NCBI RefSeq assembly: GCF_021228795.1
Contig: NZ_CP089309.1
Coordinates: 1,736,001-1,800,000, forward strand
DNA from: Thiocapsa bogorovii
Lineage (GTDB): Bacteria > Pseudomonadota > Gammaproteobacteria > Chromatiales > Chromatiaceae
Direction of reading: 5' to 3'
DNA length: 64,000 nucleotides
The notes below the pieces were generated by a model. The model ran no database searches, was not told where the DNA came from, and was given only the letters and a program-made list of their open reading frames with translations. Shown piece after piece: positions 40,201-48,394 of the stretch. How positions within the stretch are numbered: position 1 is the first letter of the stretch; each line of letters opens with the position of its first letter. A program made the position numbers and the translations under genes.

Positions 40201-41037
40201 TCAACGCTCGATCAGATAAACCTCGACACGGCGATTGCGCTGCCGCGCCTCGGCGGTCCGGCCCGCATCGATGGGTCGGGCCTCCCCCATCCCTACGATC
40301 TCGATGCGTTCGGCGTCGACCCCGGTTGCGGCCAAGGCATCAGCGACCGACCGGGCGCGTTCCCGGGAAAGCGTCAGGTTCTTGGTTGCACTGCCGGAGC
40401 GATCCGTATGGCCCTCGACACGTGCCACTAGGCGGTCATCTCGCGCAAGAACCTCGGCGATGGCCTCGAGCCCTTCGGGACGCTCCGATAGAAGCGCACT
40501 CCCGCCGACCGGGAAGCGCAGCTCCGAATCGGTCAGTGTCACCAAATAGCCGCGCTCCGTCGGACGCGCACCGAGACGCGCAAGGTCATCCTCCAACCGG
40601 CTCCTGGAAGATGCCGTGTCCAAAGCATCCGAGTCGCCATCGGTCGCGGTCGTTGTATCGATCTCGGGGAGCATCTCGGCCGGACGACCCTCTTGCTCCG
40701 AAACGACGCGTGCGAACGCCACCTGCTTCTTCGCCACCGCCACCACCTCCTTTTCGAGACGCTGGAGCTCGGCTTCGACATCGCTCAGACGCCCGTTTAG
40801 GACAGCCCAATCGGCATGGCCAGCTGTCCCGACGGATGTCGAGACGGGCGCGTCGGACCCCGCGACCTCAAGGGTCACAAGGGTCTCGGTCGCCAACGAC
40901 TCGCTCTTCAGCGGCTCGGTCGGCGTTGTCTGCGGGCCCCGCAGATAGGCCAACAGGAGTCCTGCCGAGAACGAGAGGATCAGAAAAACAAAGGCATAGA
41001 TCGGATTCGATTTCACCGCGGAGGCGACGTCGGACAT
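40201..41037 (-). CDS. OmpA-family protein, inner-membrane anchored
   Basis: 278 residues. One N-terminal transmembrane helix (about 11-30, YAFVFLILSFSAGLLLAYL), a coiled-coil stretch (about 80-115, LSDVEAELQRLEKEVVAV), and a C-terminal OmpA peptidoglycan-binding domain (about 165-275) with VEGHTDRSGSATKNLTLSRERA and GEARPIDAGRTAEARQRNRRVE. The anchored form resembles MotB-like/OmpA proteins that link the inner membrane to peptidoglycan. Start 41037 (MSDVASAV) follows GAGGAATTA. Single gene or cotranscribed with the carrier upstream (127 bp gap). Confidence 0.87.
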   Translation of the reverse strand: MSDVASAVKSNPIYAFVFLILSFSAGLLLAYLRGPQTTPTEPLKSESLATETLVTLEVAGSDAPVSTSVGTAGHADWAVLNGRLSDVEAELQRLEKEVVAVAKKQVAFARVVSEQEGRPAEMLPEIDTTTATDGDSDALDTASSRSRLEDDLARLGARPTERGYLVTLTDSELRFPVGGSALLSERPEGLEAIAEVLARDDRLVARVEGHTDRSGSATKNLTLSRERARSVADALAATGVDAERIEIVGMGEARPIDAGRTAEARQRNRRVEVYLIER

Positions 41038-41164
41038 GGTAATTCCTCGAGTACGAGATCGGTTCGGAGGCTCGGCGACCGAGAAGATTCGACCGGTTCG
41101 GGAGATGATCGAGGCCTCGAGACGACGGATCGGCAAACCCGTCGTCCCGCGCCTGCCGAGGGCG

Positions 41165-42139
41165 TCAGTGGCCGGGAACGCAGATCCCGTTGCGGCGGAC
41201 CGCGATGGCGGTGCGCGCGAGCAACAAGACGACGATGCCGGTCAGGAGGGTCAGCAGACCGAGACCGAGATAGCGGTAGATGTCCTGTCCGGTGCGCTCG
41301 AACATCAAGAGACTCGCAATGCCGATCGCCGCAAGCGGGAAGGAGTAGGCCCACCAGGAGAGGAAGAATCCGAGCTTTAGGAATCGGTTCGCTTGAGTGA
41401 ACAGCAGCACGGTCAGAAAGAGACCGATGAAATAGAGTACCCGCGCAAAGGCGTCGAGCTCCCCGACAAGACGCGAATAGGCAATGAACCCGACGGCGGG
41501 CGGGGCGATAAGGATGAAAAGCGTCGGCATCAAGCGCTCTTCGATCGGATGATGAAACAGCACCCGATAAAAAATGATCGTCATCAGGATCAACCAGAAC
41601 AGCATTCCGGTACTGAAGAAGAACCAGGAAATATCCTGATAGCCCAAGGGGACTCCGGCCACCGGAACCAAGACATTCCCGACCGCCGGAATGAACCAGG
41701 CCGGATTCATATGATGCACCTGAAAATGCTCATGATGGATCCAAACATTCACGACATAGAGCGTGAAAACGAAATGAAGCGCCGTTCCCGCCATCCAAAG
41801 CGAACGACTCACGTCATTCATGACCGGTAAGAAGGCGATAGAGAGCAGGAGCAGACTGATCGAGATGGTCGGAAAGAAATTGAGCTTCACCGGATGGCGC
41901 AGCTCTTGGATCACGGCCTGCCGGTACCTCGCCAGTTTGGCCGCATACAGCACCATCAAGATCATGAAGAGAGTACTCGTCACGCCGATCAGCCAAGGGG
42001 TGATGCCCAAGTCGAGGGCGAGGACCGTCTGAGCCTTCTCCCAACCGATGGTGAGGCCCGACAGGCCCATCACCATTGCGAAGAAGGAGATCGGGAAGTG
42101 CTCAAGCCGCCCTGATTGCTGTTTTGGAGTCTCCATCAT
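41165..42139 (-). CDS. SLAC1/TDT-family anion carrier
   Basis: 324 residues with ten predicted membrane helices, starting HFPISFFAMVMGLSGLTIGWEKA, a typical TehA/SLAC1 (tellurite-resistance/dicarboxylate transporter, TDT) N-terminus. Other hallmarks are WFIPAVGNVLVPVAG and SWWAYSFPLAAIGIASL with its conserved Phe-Pro. The substrate could be an anion such as malate or tellurite-related; it cannot be read from sequence. ATG 42139 or 42136 after GAGGATG. A 46-codon membrane ORF lies just upstream on the same strand. Confidence 0.87.
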   Translation of the reverse strand: MMETPKQQSGRLEHFPISFFAMVMGLSGLTIGWEKAQTVLALDLGITPWLIGVTSTLFMILMVLYAAKLARYRQAVIQELRHPVKLNFFPTISISLLLLSIAFLPVMNDVSRSLWMAGTALHFVFTLYVVNVWIHHEHFQVHHMNPAWFIPAVGNVLVPVAGVPLGYQDISWFFFSTGMLFWLILMTIIFYRVLFHHPIEERLMPTLFILIAPPAVGFIAYSRLVGELDAFARVLYFIGLFLTVLLFTQANRFLKLGFFLSWWAYSFPLAAIGIASLLMFERTGQDIYRYLGLGLLTLLTGIVVLLLARTAIAVRRNGICVPGH

Positions 42140-42156
42140 GCTGCAAACATCCTCGC

Positions 42157-42297
42157 TCAAATAATCGACGGCATAGGCACAAACAAGAGCACAGCGAGGA
42201 TCATGGTCGTCGCAAGCACTGGGGCCCACAGCCAATAAGGTGTCTCCGATACGCCGATGCGAGTCGAGCGCGGAACGATCCGGGTCTGCTGGGTCAT
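42157..42297 (-). CDS. Small single-pass membrane protein (46 aa)
   Basis: An open frame MTQQTRIVPRSTRIGVSE... with one hydrophobic helix (about 22-43, including APVLATTMILAVLLFV) and a basic N-terminus. CGGAG lies eight bases before the ATG, and the stop is 17 bp before the SLAC1-like gene on the same strand. It looks like a genuine small partner gene cotranscribed with the carrier. No homologue is recognised. Confidence 0.55.
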   Translation of the reverse strand: MTQQTRIVPRSTRIGVSETPYWLWAPVLATTMILAVLLFVPMPSII

Positions 42298-42615
42298 GGT
42301 CTAGCTCCGATGTGCGTCGAGTCCTGGCGAGAGGTGCGTCGGTCTTCGCGACCGGGGCACCCGACGTCGGCTCCCGAAATGAGGTTGATGCGCAGTCTAG
42401 GCATCGTCGCGGTGCGATGCATTGATAAATCTCAGACTGCTCAGCTCGGGTTTATCCGGCGCCTCGCTTCCGCTCGGCAGCCCAAACGCGGATTGTGAAT
42501 CTTCAATGCCAAGCCGTGCTTTAATCCATAGCCTCGCGGTCGGACTTCGCCACGCTCGGGCCTCCTAACATTCCCGCATCGCGGCATCATCAACCACGAC
42601 TCCGGAACGACGCCA
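42298..42615. other. Divergent intergenic region
   Basis: 318 bp between the small membrane gene and the DUF6858-like gene. No gene; it presumably carries both promoters. TTGATAAATC near 42421 is the only AT-rich spot. Nothing else recognised. Confidence 0.5.
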
Positions 42616-43026
42616 ATGAAACAATCCCTGCTACAAGAGAAATATCCCGTGTACAGCCTCGAGCTACTCAAGCCGGAAACCCCCATGAAGGATGCCGGAG
42701 CCATCATCGAGTACCTGAAGGGCTGCATCGCACGGCATAAGATCGCCGAATTCATCTCGACCTTCGATCACTACGCGCACACCCGAGCGCTCGAAGAAGG
42801 CGAGATCGCCGATGACATCCTCGCTGCCAAACACGTCATCTTCTGCTTCGGAACCCACCTGAAGGATTCCCATGTGATGGCGGTCAGGCCTCGCTCGATC
42901 GGTGTGGTCGAGAAGGCCGATCGATTCGTCATCACCTTCCTCGAGGCCCCGATGCCCCTGGCGAATTCGGCAATGGAAGGCTGGGTCAAGGCGCTCGCTC
43001 GATCTCCCGAGGCGATCCCCGCTTAA
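42616..43026 (+). CDS. DUF6858-like protein (136 aa)
   Basis: A soluble protein with the pattern MKQSLLQEKYPVYSLEL, a central FISTFDHYAHTRALEEGEI, then AKHVIFCFGTHLK, AVRPRSIGVVEKADRFVITFLE. I recognise this as the conserved family named DUF6858, of unknown function, common in sulfur-oxidising and anaerobic bacteria. The His residues of DHYAHT and the single Cys in FCFG may be functional. Its TAA stop overlaps the left end of repeat copy D. Confidence 0.75.
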   Translation: MKQSLLQEKYPVYSLELLKPETPMKDAGAIIEYLKGCIARHKIAEFISTFDHYAHTRALEEGEIADDILAAKHVIFCFGTHLKDSHVMAVRPRSIGVVEKADRFVITFLEAPMPLANSAMEGWVKALARSPEAIPA

Positions 43027-43085
43027 ACCGCGCCCAGCGCGGTATGCGGTATTTTTGGATGGGTTTGTTGGAGTCGGCGCGGTTT
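43025..43085. repeat. AAACCGCG-family intergenic repeat, copy D
   Basis: 61 bp; AAACCGCG (43025-43032) and CGCGGTTT (43078-43085). It starts within the stop codon of the DUF6858-like gene. The left arm CCCAGCGCGGTATG equals the reversed right arm of copy H. It is separated from copy E by 25 AT-rich bases. Confidence 0.78.
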
Positions 43086-43110
43086 AAGAGTTCAAAAAAT
43101 ATTAAAATCT

Positions 43111-43192
43111 AAACCGCGTCTCCCCAAAGGTCGAAAAAGTACCTAAGACCAATACAACATGAAAATGACGCATGTCGCTCTGGACGCGGTTT
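43111..43192. repeat. AAACCGCG-family intergenic repeat, copy E
   Basis: 82 bp; AAACCGCG (43111-43118) and CGCGGTTT (43185-43192). It lies in tandem with copy D upstream of rraA. Confidence 0.78.
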
Positions 43193-43306
43193 AGAGCAGG
43201 GTCTCGCGGACATCACCTGGTTGGGAGAGCTGCAACCTCGCCGGTGCGGTCGCGCGGGGTTGCGATATACTCGGCGCTCCGCCGACAGCCTCGCCCACGA
43301 CCGCCG

Positions 43307-43825
43307 ATGCCCACAGAAAACCCGTCCGCGCAGCACAGGTCCGACTTCAAAACCGCTGACCTCTCCGATCAATACGACGAACGCGTCCGCATCTGCGACC
43401 CGATCTTTCGGGATTTCGGCGGCCAGGTGCGCTTCTGCGGGCCGGTCGTGACGGTCAAGTGCTTCGAAGACAACACTCCGGTGAAATCGACCCTGGCCGA
43501 GCTCGGCCACGGCCGCGTCCTCGTGGTCGATGCCGGCGGATCGATGCGCTGCGCGATGCTGGGAGACCTGATTGCGGCGAGCGCGGTAGAGCAAGGCTGG
43601 GCCGGAATCATCCTCTACGGGTGCATCCGGGACAGTCGCGACATCGCCGCCATGCCGTTGGGGGTCAAGGCACTGGGGACACATCCGCGCAAGAGCCTCC
43701 GGCGCGGTGAAGGCCAACGCGATATCCCGGTCACCTTCGCCGGGGTGCGCTTCATCCCGGGTGATCAGGTCTACTGCGACGAGGACGGCATCCTGGTGGC
43801 CGACGGTCCGCTGGATCTCGATTAA
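43307..43825 (+). CDS. rraA: RraA-family regulator of ribonuclease activity
   Basis: 172 residues, a complete RraA-like protein: KTADLSDQYDERVRICDPIF, GPVVTVKCFEDNTPVKSTL, LVVDAGGSMRCAMLGDLIA, GIILYGCIRDSRDI. In E. coli RraA binds RNase E and slows RNA decay; related proteins can be aldolases, but the GCIRDS and length fit RraA. The ATG at 43307 lacks a clear ribosome-binding site; the frame is open upstream without family sequence. It is flanked on both sides by pairs of AAACCGCG repeats (D, E and F, G), and its TAA lies in copy F. Confidence 0.92.
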   Translation: MPTENPSAQHRSDFKTADLSDQYDERVRICDPIFRDFGGQVRFCGPVVTVKCFEDNTPVKSTLAELGHGRVLVVDAGGSMRCAMLGDLIAASAVEQGWAGIILYGCIRDSRDIAAMPLGVKALGTHPRKSLRRGEGQRDIPVTFAGVRFIPGDQVYCDEDGILVADGPLDLD

Positions 43826-43906
43826 ACCGCGTCCAGAGCGAGAGGCCGAGCTCCGAGTGAGTCCACCGGTAAGTGCACTCCCGAAATCTTAGCGGGGACG
43901 CGGTTT
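43824..43906. repeat. AAACCGCG-family intergenic repeat, copy F
   Basis: 83 bp; AAACCGCG (43824-43831) and CGCGGTTT (43899-43906). It starts within the rraA stop codon. Followed after 24 AT-rich bases by copy G. Confidence 0.78.
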
Positions 43907-43930
43907 AAGATTTTCATTTTTCATCATCAT

Positions 43931-44013
43931 GGACCGCGTCAGCTCCGGCTTTCGTGGTTTCAACGGTGGCGGATCCAATCCAATCACTACAGATGCCGCT
44001 CCAGGCGCGGTTT
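43931..44013. repeat. AAACCGCG-family intergenic repeat, copy G
   Basis: 83 bp; the left end is altered (GGACCGCG, 43931-43938), the right end CGCGGTTT (44006-44013). The left interior TCAGCTCCGGC matches the reversed right interior of copy C. Confidence 0.72.
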
Positions 44014-44069
44014 AAGTCACTAAACCACCCGGCGGCGATCGATCCGGCAGGGTACAGCGAGGGAAAACA

Positions 44070-45836
44070 ATGGCGTGGACCGAGGCGAAACAGATTGCCG
44101 AGGCGATCCTCGACGGATTCGGACGTCATTATCGGCTGTTTCGCGAGATCACCGGCAGAGCGCGGGAACGCTTCGAAACGGCGGATTGGCCGGCGGTCCA
44201 GGCCGCCGCACGCGAGCGGATCAGCTATTACGACGAGCGGGTCGGCGAGACGGTCGCCCTGCTGCGCCGCGAGTTTCATCTGCGCGACCCGACCGACATC
44301 CTGTGGCGCCGCGTCAAGATCGAATACATGCGCCTCCTGCCGCTGCACCACCAGCCTGAGCTCGCCGAGACCTATTACAACTCGGTCTTCTGCCGACTCT
44401 TCGATCGGCGCTATTACAACAACAGCTACATCTTCGTCTGGCCGATGATCTCGACCGAACACCTCGAGGCCGAGATCCCGATCTTTCGACCCTATTACCC
44501 TGCGCGTGACGGTTTCGCGCGGGTGATCGCCCGCATCCTCGGCGACATGGGTTTTCAGCGCCCCTTCCGAAACCGCCGGCACGACATCCGCTGCCTAATG
44601 CGTGCCGTGCGGGACCGCTTCCCGCGCAGGCGCGCGCTACATCAGAACTTTCAGCTCGCCGTCCTCTCCGAGCCCTTCTACCGCAACAAGGCTGCCTACA
44701 TCATCGGCAAGGCGATCAACGGGGCAGACCAGATCCCGTTCGCCATCCCGATCCTCAACGACGAGGGAGACGCGGATTCTCCCGGCGGACTCTATGTCGA
44801 CACGCTGCTCTCGGGCGGGGACGAGATCTCGGATGTCTTCAGTTTCTCGCGCGCCTACTTCATGGTCGACAGCGAGGTGCCGGCTGCGGTCGTCGATTTC
44901 CTGCGACCCTTGATGCCGCATAAGGGCAAGGCCGAGCTCTACACCGCCATCGGTTTGCAGAAATTCGGCAAGGCGGAGTTCTACCGCGACTTTCTCAAAC
45001 ATCTAAGGTATTCGGCGGACGATTTCGTCATCGCACCCGGCATCCGCGGGATGGTGATGTGCGTCTTCACGCTTCCCTCCTTCCCCTTCGTCTTCAAGGT
45101 GATCAAGGACCGTTTCCCGCCGCCGAAGGAGATGACGCGGGAGACCGTCAAGGAGAAGTACCAGCTGGTGAAGCTGCACGACCGCGTCGGGCGGATGGCC
45201 GATTCCTGGGAATACTCCCACGTCGCCTTCCCGCGTCACCGCTTCTCGTCCGCGCTCGTGGAGATGCTGGAGACCGACTGCGCAAAGAGTCTGGAGTCCG
45301 ACGGCGATCAGCTCATCATCAAGCATCTGTACATCGAGCGACGCATGTCGCCGCTGAATCTGTATCTGCACACCGCCGACGACGAGGACATCCGCCACGC
45401 GATCGGCGAATACGGCGACGCCATCAAGCAGCTTGCGGCGGCCAACATCTTCCCCGGCGATTTCCTGTTCAAGAACTTCGGCGTGACGCGTCAGGGTCGC
45501 GTCGTCTTCTACGACTACGACGAGCTGTGTTACCTGACCGAGTGCCGTTTTCGGGAGATCCCGCCCGCACCCTACCCCGAGATGGAGATGGCCGAGGAGG
45601 TCTGGTACAGCGCAGGGCCGAACGATGTCTTCCCGGAGGAGTTCGAGACCTTCCTGCTCACTGACCCGCGAATCCGCAAGGTCTTCCGCGAGCTGCACAG
45701 CGAGCTATTCGACCCGGCCTGGTGGCAGGCACGCCAGGAGCACATTCGGGCGGGCCATCTCGAAGACGTCTTCCCTTATGACGAAGAACGGCGTTTCGGT
45801 CGCGCCGACCGGATCGGGCCCGATCCGGACAGTTAG
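44070..45836 (+). CDS. aceK: Isocitrate dehydrogenase kinase/phosphatase
   Basis: 588 residues, the normal AceK length. A bifunctional enzyme that phosphorylates and dephosphorylates isocitrate dehydrogenase, steering isocitrate to the glyoxylate shunt. Motifs are WRRVKIEYMRLL, YYNSVFCRLFDRRYYNN, the ATP-loop IAPGIRGMVMCVFTLPSFPF, FKVIKDRFPPPKE, the helix HLYIERRMSPLNLYL and the catalytic FGVTRQGRVVFYDYDE. It matches aceA at 35174, though unlike the enteric aceBAK operon the two are separated. Repeat G lies just upstream. Confidence 0.97.
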   Translation: MAWTEAKQIAEAILDGFGRHYRLFREITGRARERFETADWPAVQAAARERISYYDERVGETVALLRREFHLRDPTDILWRRVKIEYMRLLPLHHQPELAETYYNSVFCRLFDRRYYNNSYIFVWPMISTEHLEAEIPIFRPYYPARDGFARVIARILGDMGFQRPFRNRRHDIRCLMRAVRDRFPRRRALHQNFQLAVLSEPFYRNKAAYIIGKAINGADQIPFAIPILNDEGDADSPGGLYVDTLLSGGDEISDVFSFSRAYFMVDSEVPAAVVDFLRPLMPHKGKAELYTAIGLQKFGKAEFYRDFLKHLRYSADDFVIAPGIRGMVMCVFTLPSFPFVFKVIKDRFPPPKEMTRETVKEKYQLVKLHDRVGRMADSWEYSHVAFPRHRFSSALVEMLETDCAKSLESDGDQLIIKHLYIERRMSPLNLYLHTADDEDIRHAIGEYGDAIKQLAAANIFPGDFLFKNFGVTRQGRVVFYDYDELCYLTECRFREIPPAPYPEMEMAEEVWYSAGPNDVFPEEFETFLLTDPRIRKVFRELHSELFDPAWWQARQEHIRAGHLEDVFPYDEERRFGRADRIGPDPDS

Positions 45837-45964
45837 GAACCTCGGCACTCGCCGACCATCTCAAGCGAAGGCGCCATCCGCGTCCTAGCCGCATGACGAC
45901 AAGGGGAACCGTTGCGCGCATCGGCGCTCGGTAGCCCCGTTGCACCGCAGAGGAGACTGGAACG

Positions 45965-47023
45965 ATGAAGATGCCTTCGCCTCGAAGACACCACCTGGCA
46001 TGGAGTCTGCTCCTGCTCGGCACGCTCGCCGGCGCCGCAAGCGACGGACCCGCCGAGCTGGCCCCCGGGATGCAGAATCCCGGCTATCACGAGCAACCCG
46101 CCTGGTTCAAGGCGTCCTTTTTGGATCTCCGCGAGGATGTCGCCGAGGCCACCGCGCAGGACAAGCGCCTGATCCTATACTTTTATCAGGACGGCTGCCC
46201 CTATTGCGCCAAGTTGTTGCAGGAAAATTTGGGCGATCAGTCGATCTCCCGTCGAATGCAGGCGAGTTTCGACGTCGTCGCCATCAATCTCTGGGGTGAT
46301 CGGGAGGTGACCGGCTTGTCCGGGGATCTCACCACGGAAAAACAACTCGGCGCGGACCTCAAGGTCCAGTTCACACCCACGATGTTGTTGCTCGACGAGG
46401 CCGGGCAGGTCGTTCTGCGGATCAACGGCTACTTCCCGCCCCATCGCTTCAAGGCTGCACTCGACTACGTCGCCGAGCGACGCGAGCAGATCGGCGAGTC
46501 TTTTTCCGACTATGTCGCCGGCCTCGATCCGGCCGAAGCCAAGGGCACGCTGCATACACAGGGGAGCTTCCTGAAGGCCCCGTTCCGGCTCGCCGACAAT
46601 CGCGATGCCTCCATGCGTCCTTTGGTGGTGATGTTCGAGCAGCCCACCTGCCGAGACTGCGACGAGCTGCACGAAGACATCCTCAAGCGCGAGCCCGTCA
46701 TCTACGCGCTGAGCAACTTCGACGGGGCAATCCTGGATACCTATTCGCGCGACCTCGTTCAGACGGTCGACGGCCGCGAGATCCCGATCCGCGACTGGGC
46801 CGCGGAGCTCGGCATTAAGTACACGCCCAGCCTGGTCTTCTTCGATGCCGCCGGGCGCGAGGTCTTCCGCACCGAGGGATACTTCAAGGCATTCCACATC
46901 CACGGCGCATTGGACTACGTCGCAACGGGCACCTACCTGTGGCAACCGAGCTTTCAACGCTACCTTGCTGAACGCCGCGAGGCCCTCGCCGAGTCGGGGC
47001 TCGAGGTCGATCTGATGGATTGA
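45965..47023 (+). CDS. Periplasmic protein with two thioredoxin-like domains
   Basis: 352 residues. Signal peptide (about 1-24, LAWSLLLLGTLAGAAS). The first thioredoxin-like domain (about 45-180) has YFYQDGCPYCAKLLQ (CPYC active site) and a cis-Pro in FTPTMLLLD; the second (about 200-335) has FEQPTCRDCDELHE (CRDC) and YTPSLVFFD with GYFKAFHIHGALDYV. Both halves share the same plan, so it looks like an internal duplication. Similar proteins in sulfur oxidisers are SoxW-like thiol reductases; that role is inference. TTGCACCGCAGAGGAG supplies the ribosome-binding site. Confidence 0.85.
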   Translation: MKMPSPRRHHLAWSLLLLGTLAGAASDGPAELAPGMQNPGYHEQPAWFKASFLDLREDVAEATAQDKRLILYFYQDGCPYCAKLLQENLGDQSISRRMQASFDVVAINLWGDREVTGLSGDLTTEKQLGADLKVQFTPTMLLLDEAGQVVLRINGYFPPHRFKAALDYVAERREQIGESFSDYVAGLDPAEAKGTLHTQGSFLKAPFRLADNRDASMRPLVVMFEQPTCRDCDELHEDILKREPVIYALSNFDGAILDTYSRDLVQTVDGREIPIRDWAAELGIKYTPSLVFFDAAGREVFRTEGYFKAFHIHGALDYVATGTYLWQPSFQRYLAERREALAESGLEVDLMD

Positions 47024-47413
47024 CCTCGGGGAAAGCGCATCGGTCATCTTGACCGCGCGAACGCCCAATCGCCTCGGGCGCGCAACCCGTCTCCCGTGGG
47101 GGCAACTCCCGCCGGTCGACGCCGACATCCGGAGCAAAGAGAGGGCCGAGCGACTCCGAACCCCGTTCGCAGCGCAGCGATGTCCCGCGGCGTGTCGGCA
47201 TCCGCGCGGGCACGCGCAATCCGAACGCGCCCGACGTTCCGGACAACGCATTCCCCGAAGGCGGCCCGCCTGAACAGTATTTGAACATTAAGGAACGCAC
47301 AATAAACGGGAGATGAAAGGTTTTTGTTGATTTTTTTCCTTTTCGCGACCATTTCTTGCGGGGCGCGAGTTCAACTCGCCACAAACCTCCACCCGATGAA
47401 AGGAGAACGAGAC
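47024..47413. other. Leader region of DUF4397 gene
   Basis: 390 bp without a gene. The distal 130 bp are AT-rich (TATTTGAACATTAAGG, CACAATAAACG, TTTTTGTTGATTTTTTT) and probably hold the promoter and a long leader; no spacing-perfect promoter is found. Confidence 0.5.
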
Positions 47414-48082
47414 ATGATCAAGAAGGCTATTGTTGCCGCCTTGTTGTTTGGGAGCGTACCCGTCGGCGGCGCCCTCGCGGCCGAGGCATACCTGGTCCAT
47501 GGTATCGATGGTGCTGACCTGGGGCTCGAGACAGCACTCCCCGTCGATGTGTCGCTTGACGGCGCGTGCGTCGCAGCCGGCGTGACCTATACCTCATCCC
47601 CCGGACCGGCGCATCTGGACGCCGGCCTGTACACCTTGGAGATTCGCCTCGCAGACGACACCCCCTGTGCCGGCCCCATCGCCGCGACCACGCTGCTTCC
47701 GGTCAACTTCGGCGAAAACTTTACGCTCGTGGCTCATCTCACCGACGCCGGATCGATCACCACCACGAAGTTCGTCAACGATATCCGCGCACCGGAGTCC
47801 GGCGCAGCCAGGCTGATCGTTCGTCACACAGCCGACGCGCCGCTGGTCGATGTCCTGGCCGACGGAGCACCGCTCTTCACCGATCTGGCGAACGGTCAGC
47901 AGGTTTCCGCCACGCCACCGGCCGCGATCTACTCGGTCTCCGTGGCGCCTGCCGGCACCGGCGTACCGGTCATTGGACCAGTGGACCTTCCGCTCGGCGA
48001 TGGCACCGTCACCGCGGTACATGCCGTGGGCTCGGCTTCCGGCGAAACCTTGAACCTCATCTTGGTGGACCTCACGCCGTAG
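47414..48082 (+). CDS. Secreted DUF4397-domain protein
   Basis: 222 residues. Signal peptide MIKKAIVAALLFGSVPVGGALA with cleavage near residue 23. The mature part is beta-rich with two DUF4397-type repeats: YLVHGIDGADLGLETALPVD and LIVRHTADAPLVDVLADGAP, followed by Ig-like YSVSVAPAGT. Such proteins are cell-surface or exported with no known activity. AAAGGAGAACGAG lies before ATG 47414. Two Cys pairs could form disulfides outside the cell. Confidence 0.85.
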   Translation: MIKKAIVAALLFGSVPVGGALAAEAYLVHGIDGADLGLETALPVDVSLDGACVAAGVTYTSSPGPAHLDAGLYTLEIRLADDTPCAGPIAATTLLPVNFGENFTLVAHLTDAGSITTTKFVNDIRAPESGAARLIVRHTADAPLVDVLADGAPLFTDLANGQQVSATPPAAIYSVSVAPAGTGVPVIGPVDLPLGDGTVTAVHAVGSASGETLNLILVDLTP

Positions 48083-48394
48083 CGACGTCGCGGGTTCGGG
48101 ATGTCTGTTGCACTGCGCCACCTGTCGGGGCAGTGCGACATCTACGATTGGTTCGACCATTGGCCGCGCCCGCTTCCTCCGTCACCCGGCGCCGAATCGC
48201 GACCACTCCGTATCGAAGAACGGCCTGTGCAAGGACCAAGCGGATGGGTTCAAGCGCTGGCCCGAGTGCAGTGAGCGGCTTGCCGGCCCGATCGACATCG
48301 ACACCAATCCGGATAGTTCATCCGACGCGGCCATCCCGGTATGCATGCCTCTCCCGGGGCCTTTGGATTGGCGCGAGGCTCCGCCGGAGGCGCC
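48083..48394. other. Convergent intergenic region
   Basis: 312 bp between the stops of the DUF4397 gene and the cysteine-repeat gene. An imperfect hairpin (GTTGCACTGC...GGCAGTGCGAC, about 48107-48140) may terminate the DUF4397 transcript. Open frames in this stretch have no family resemblance or ribosome-binding sites. Confidence 0.5.
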
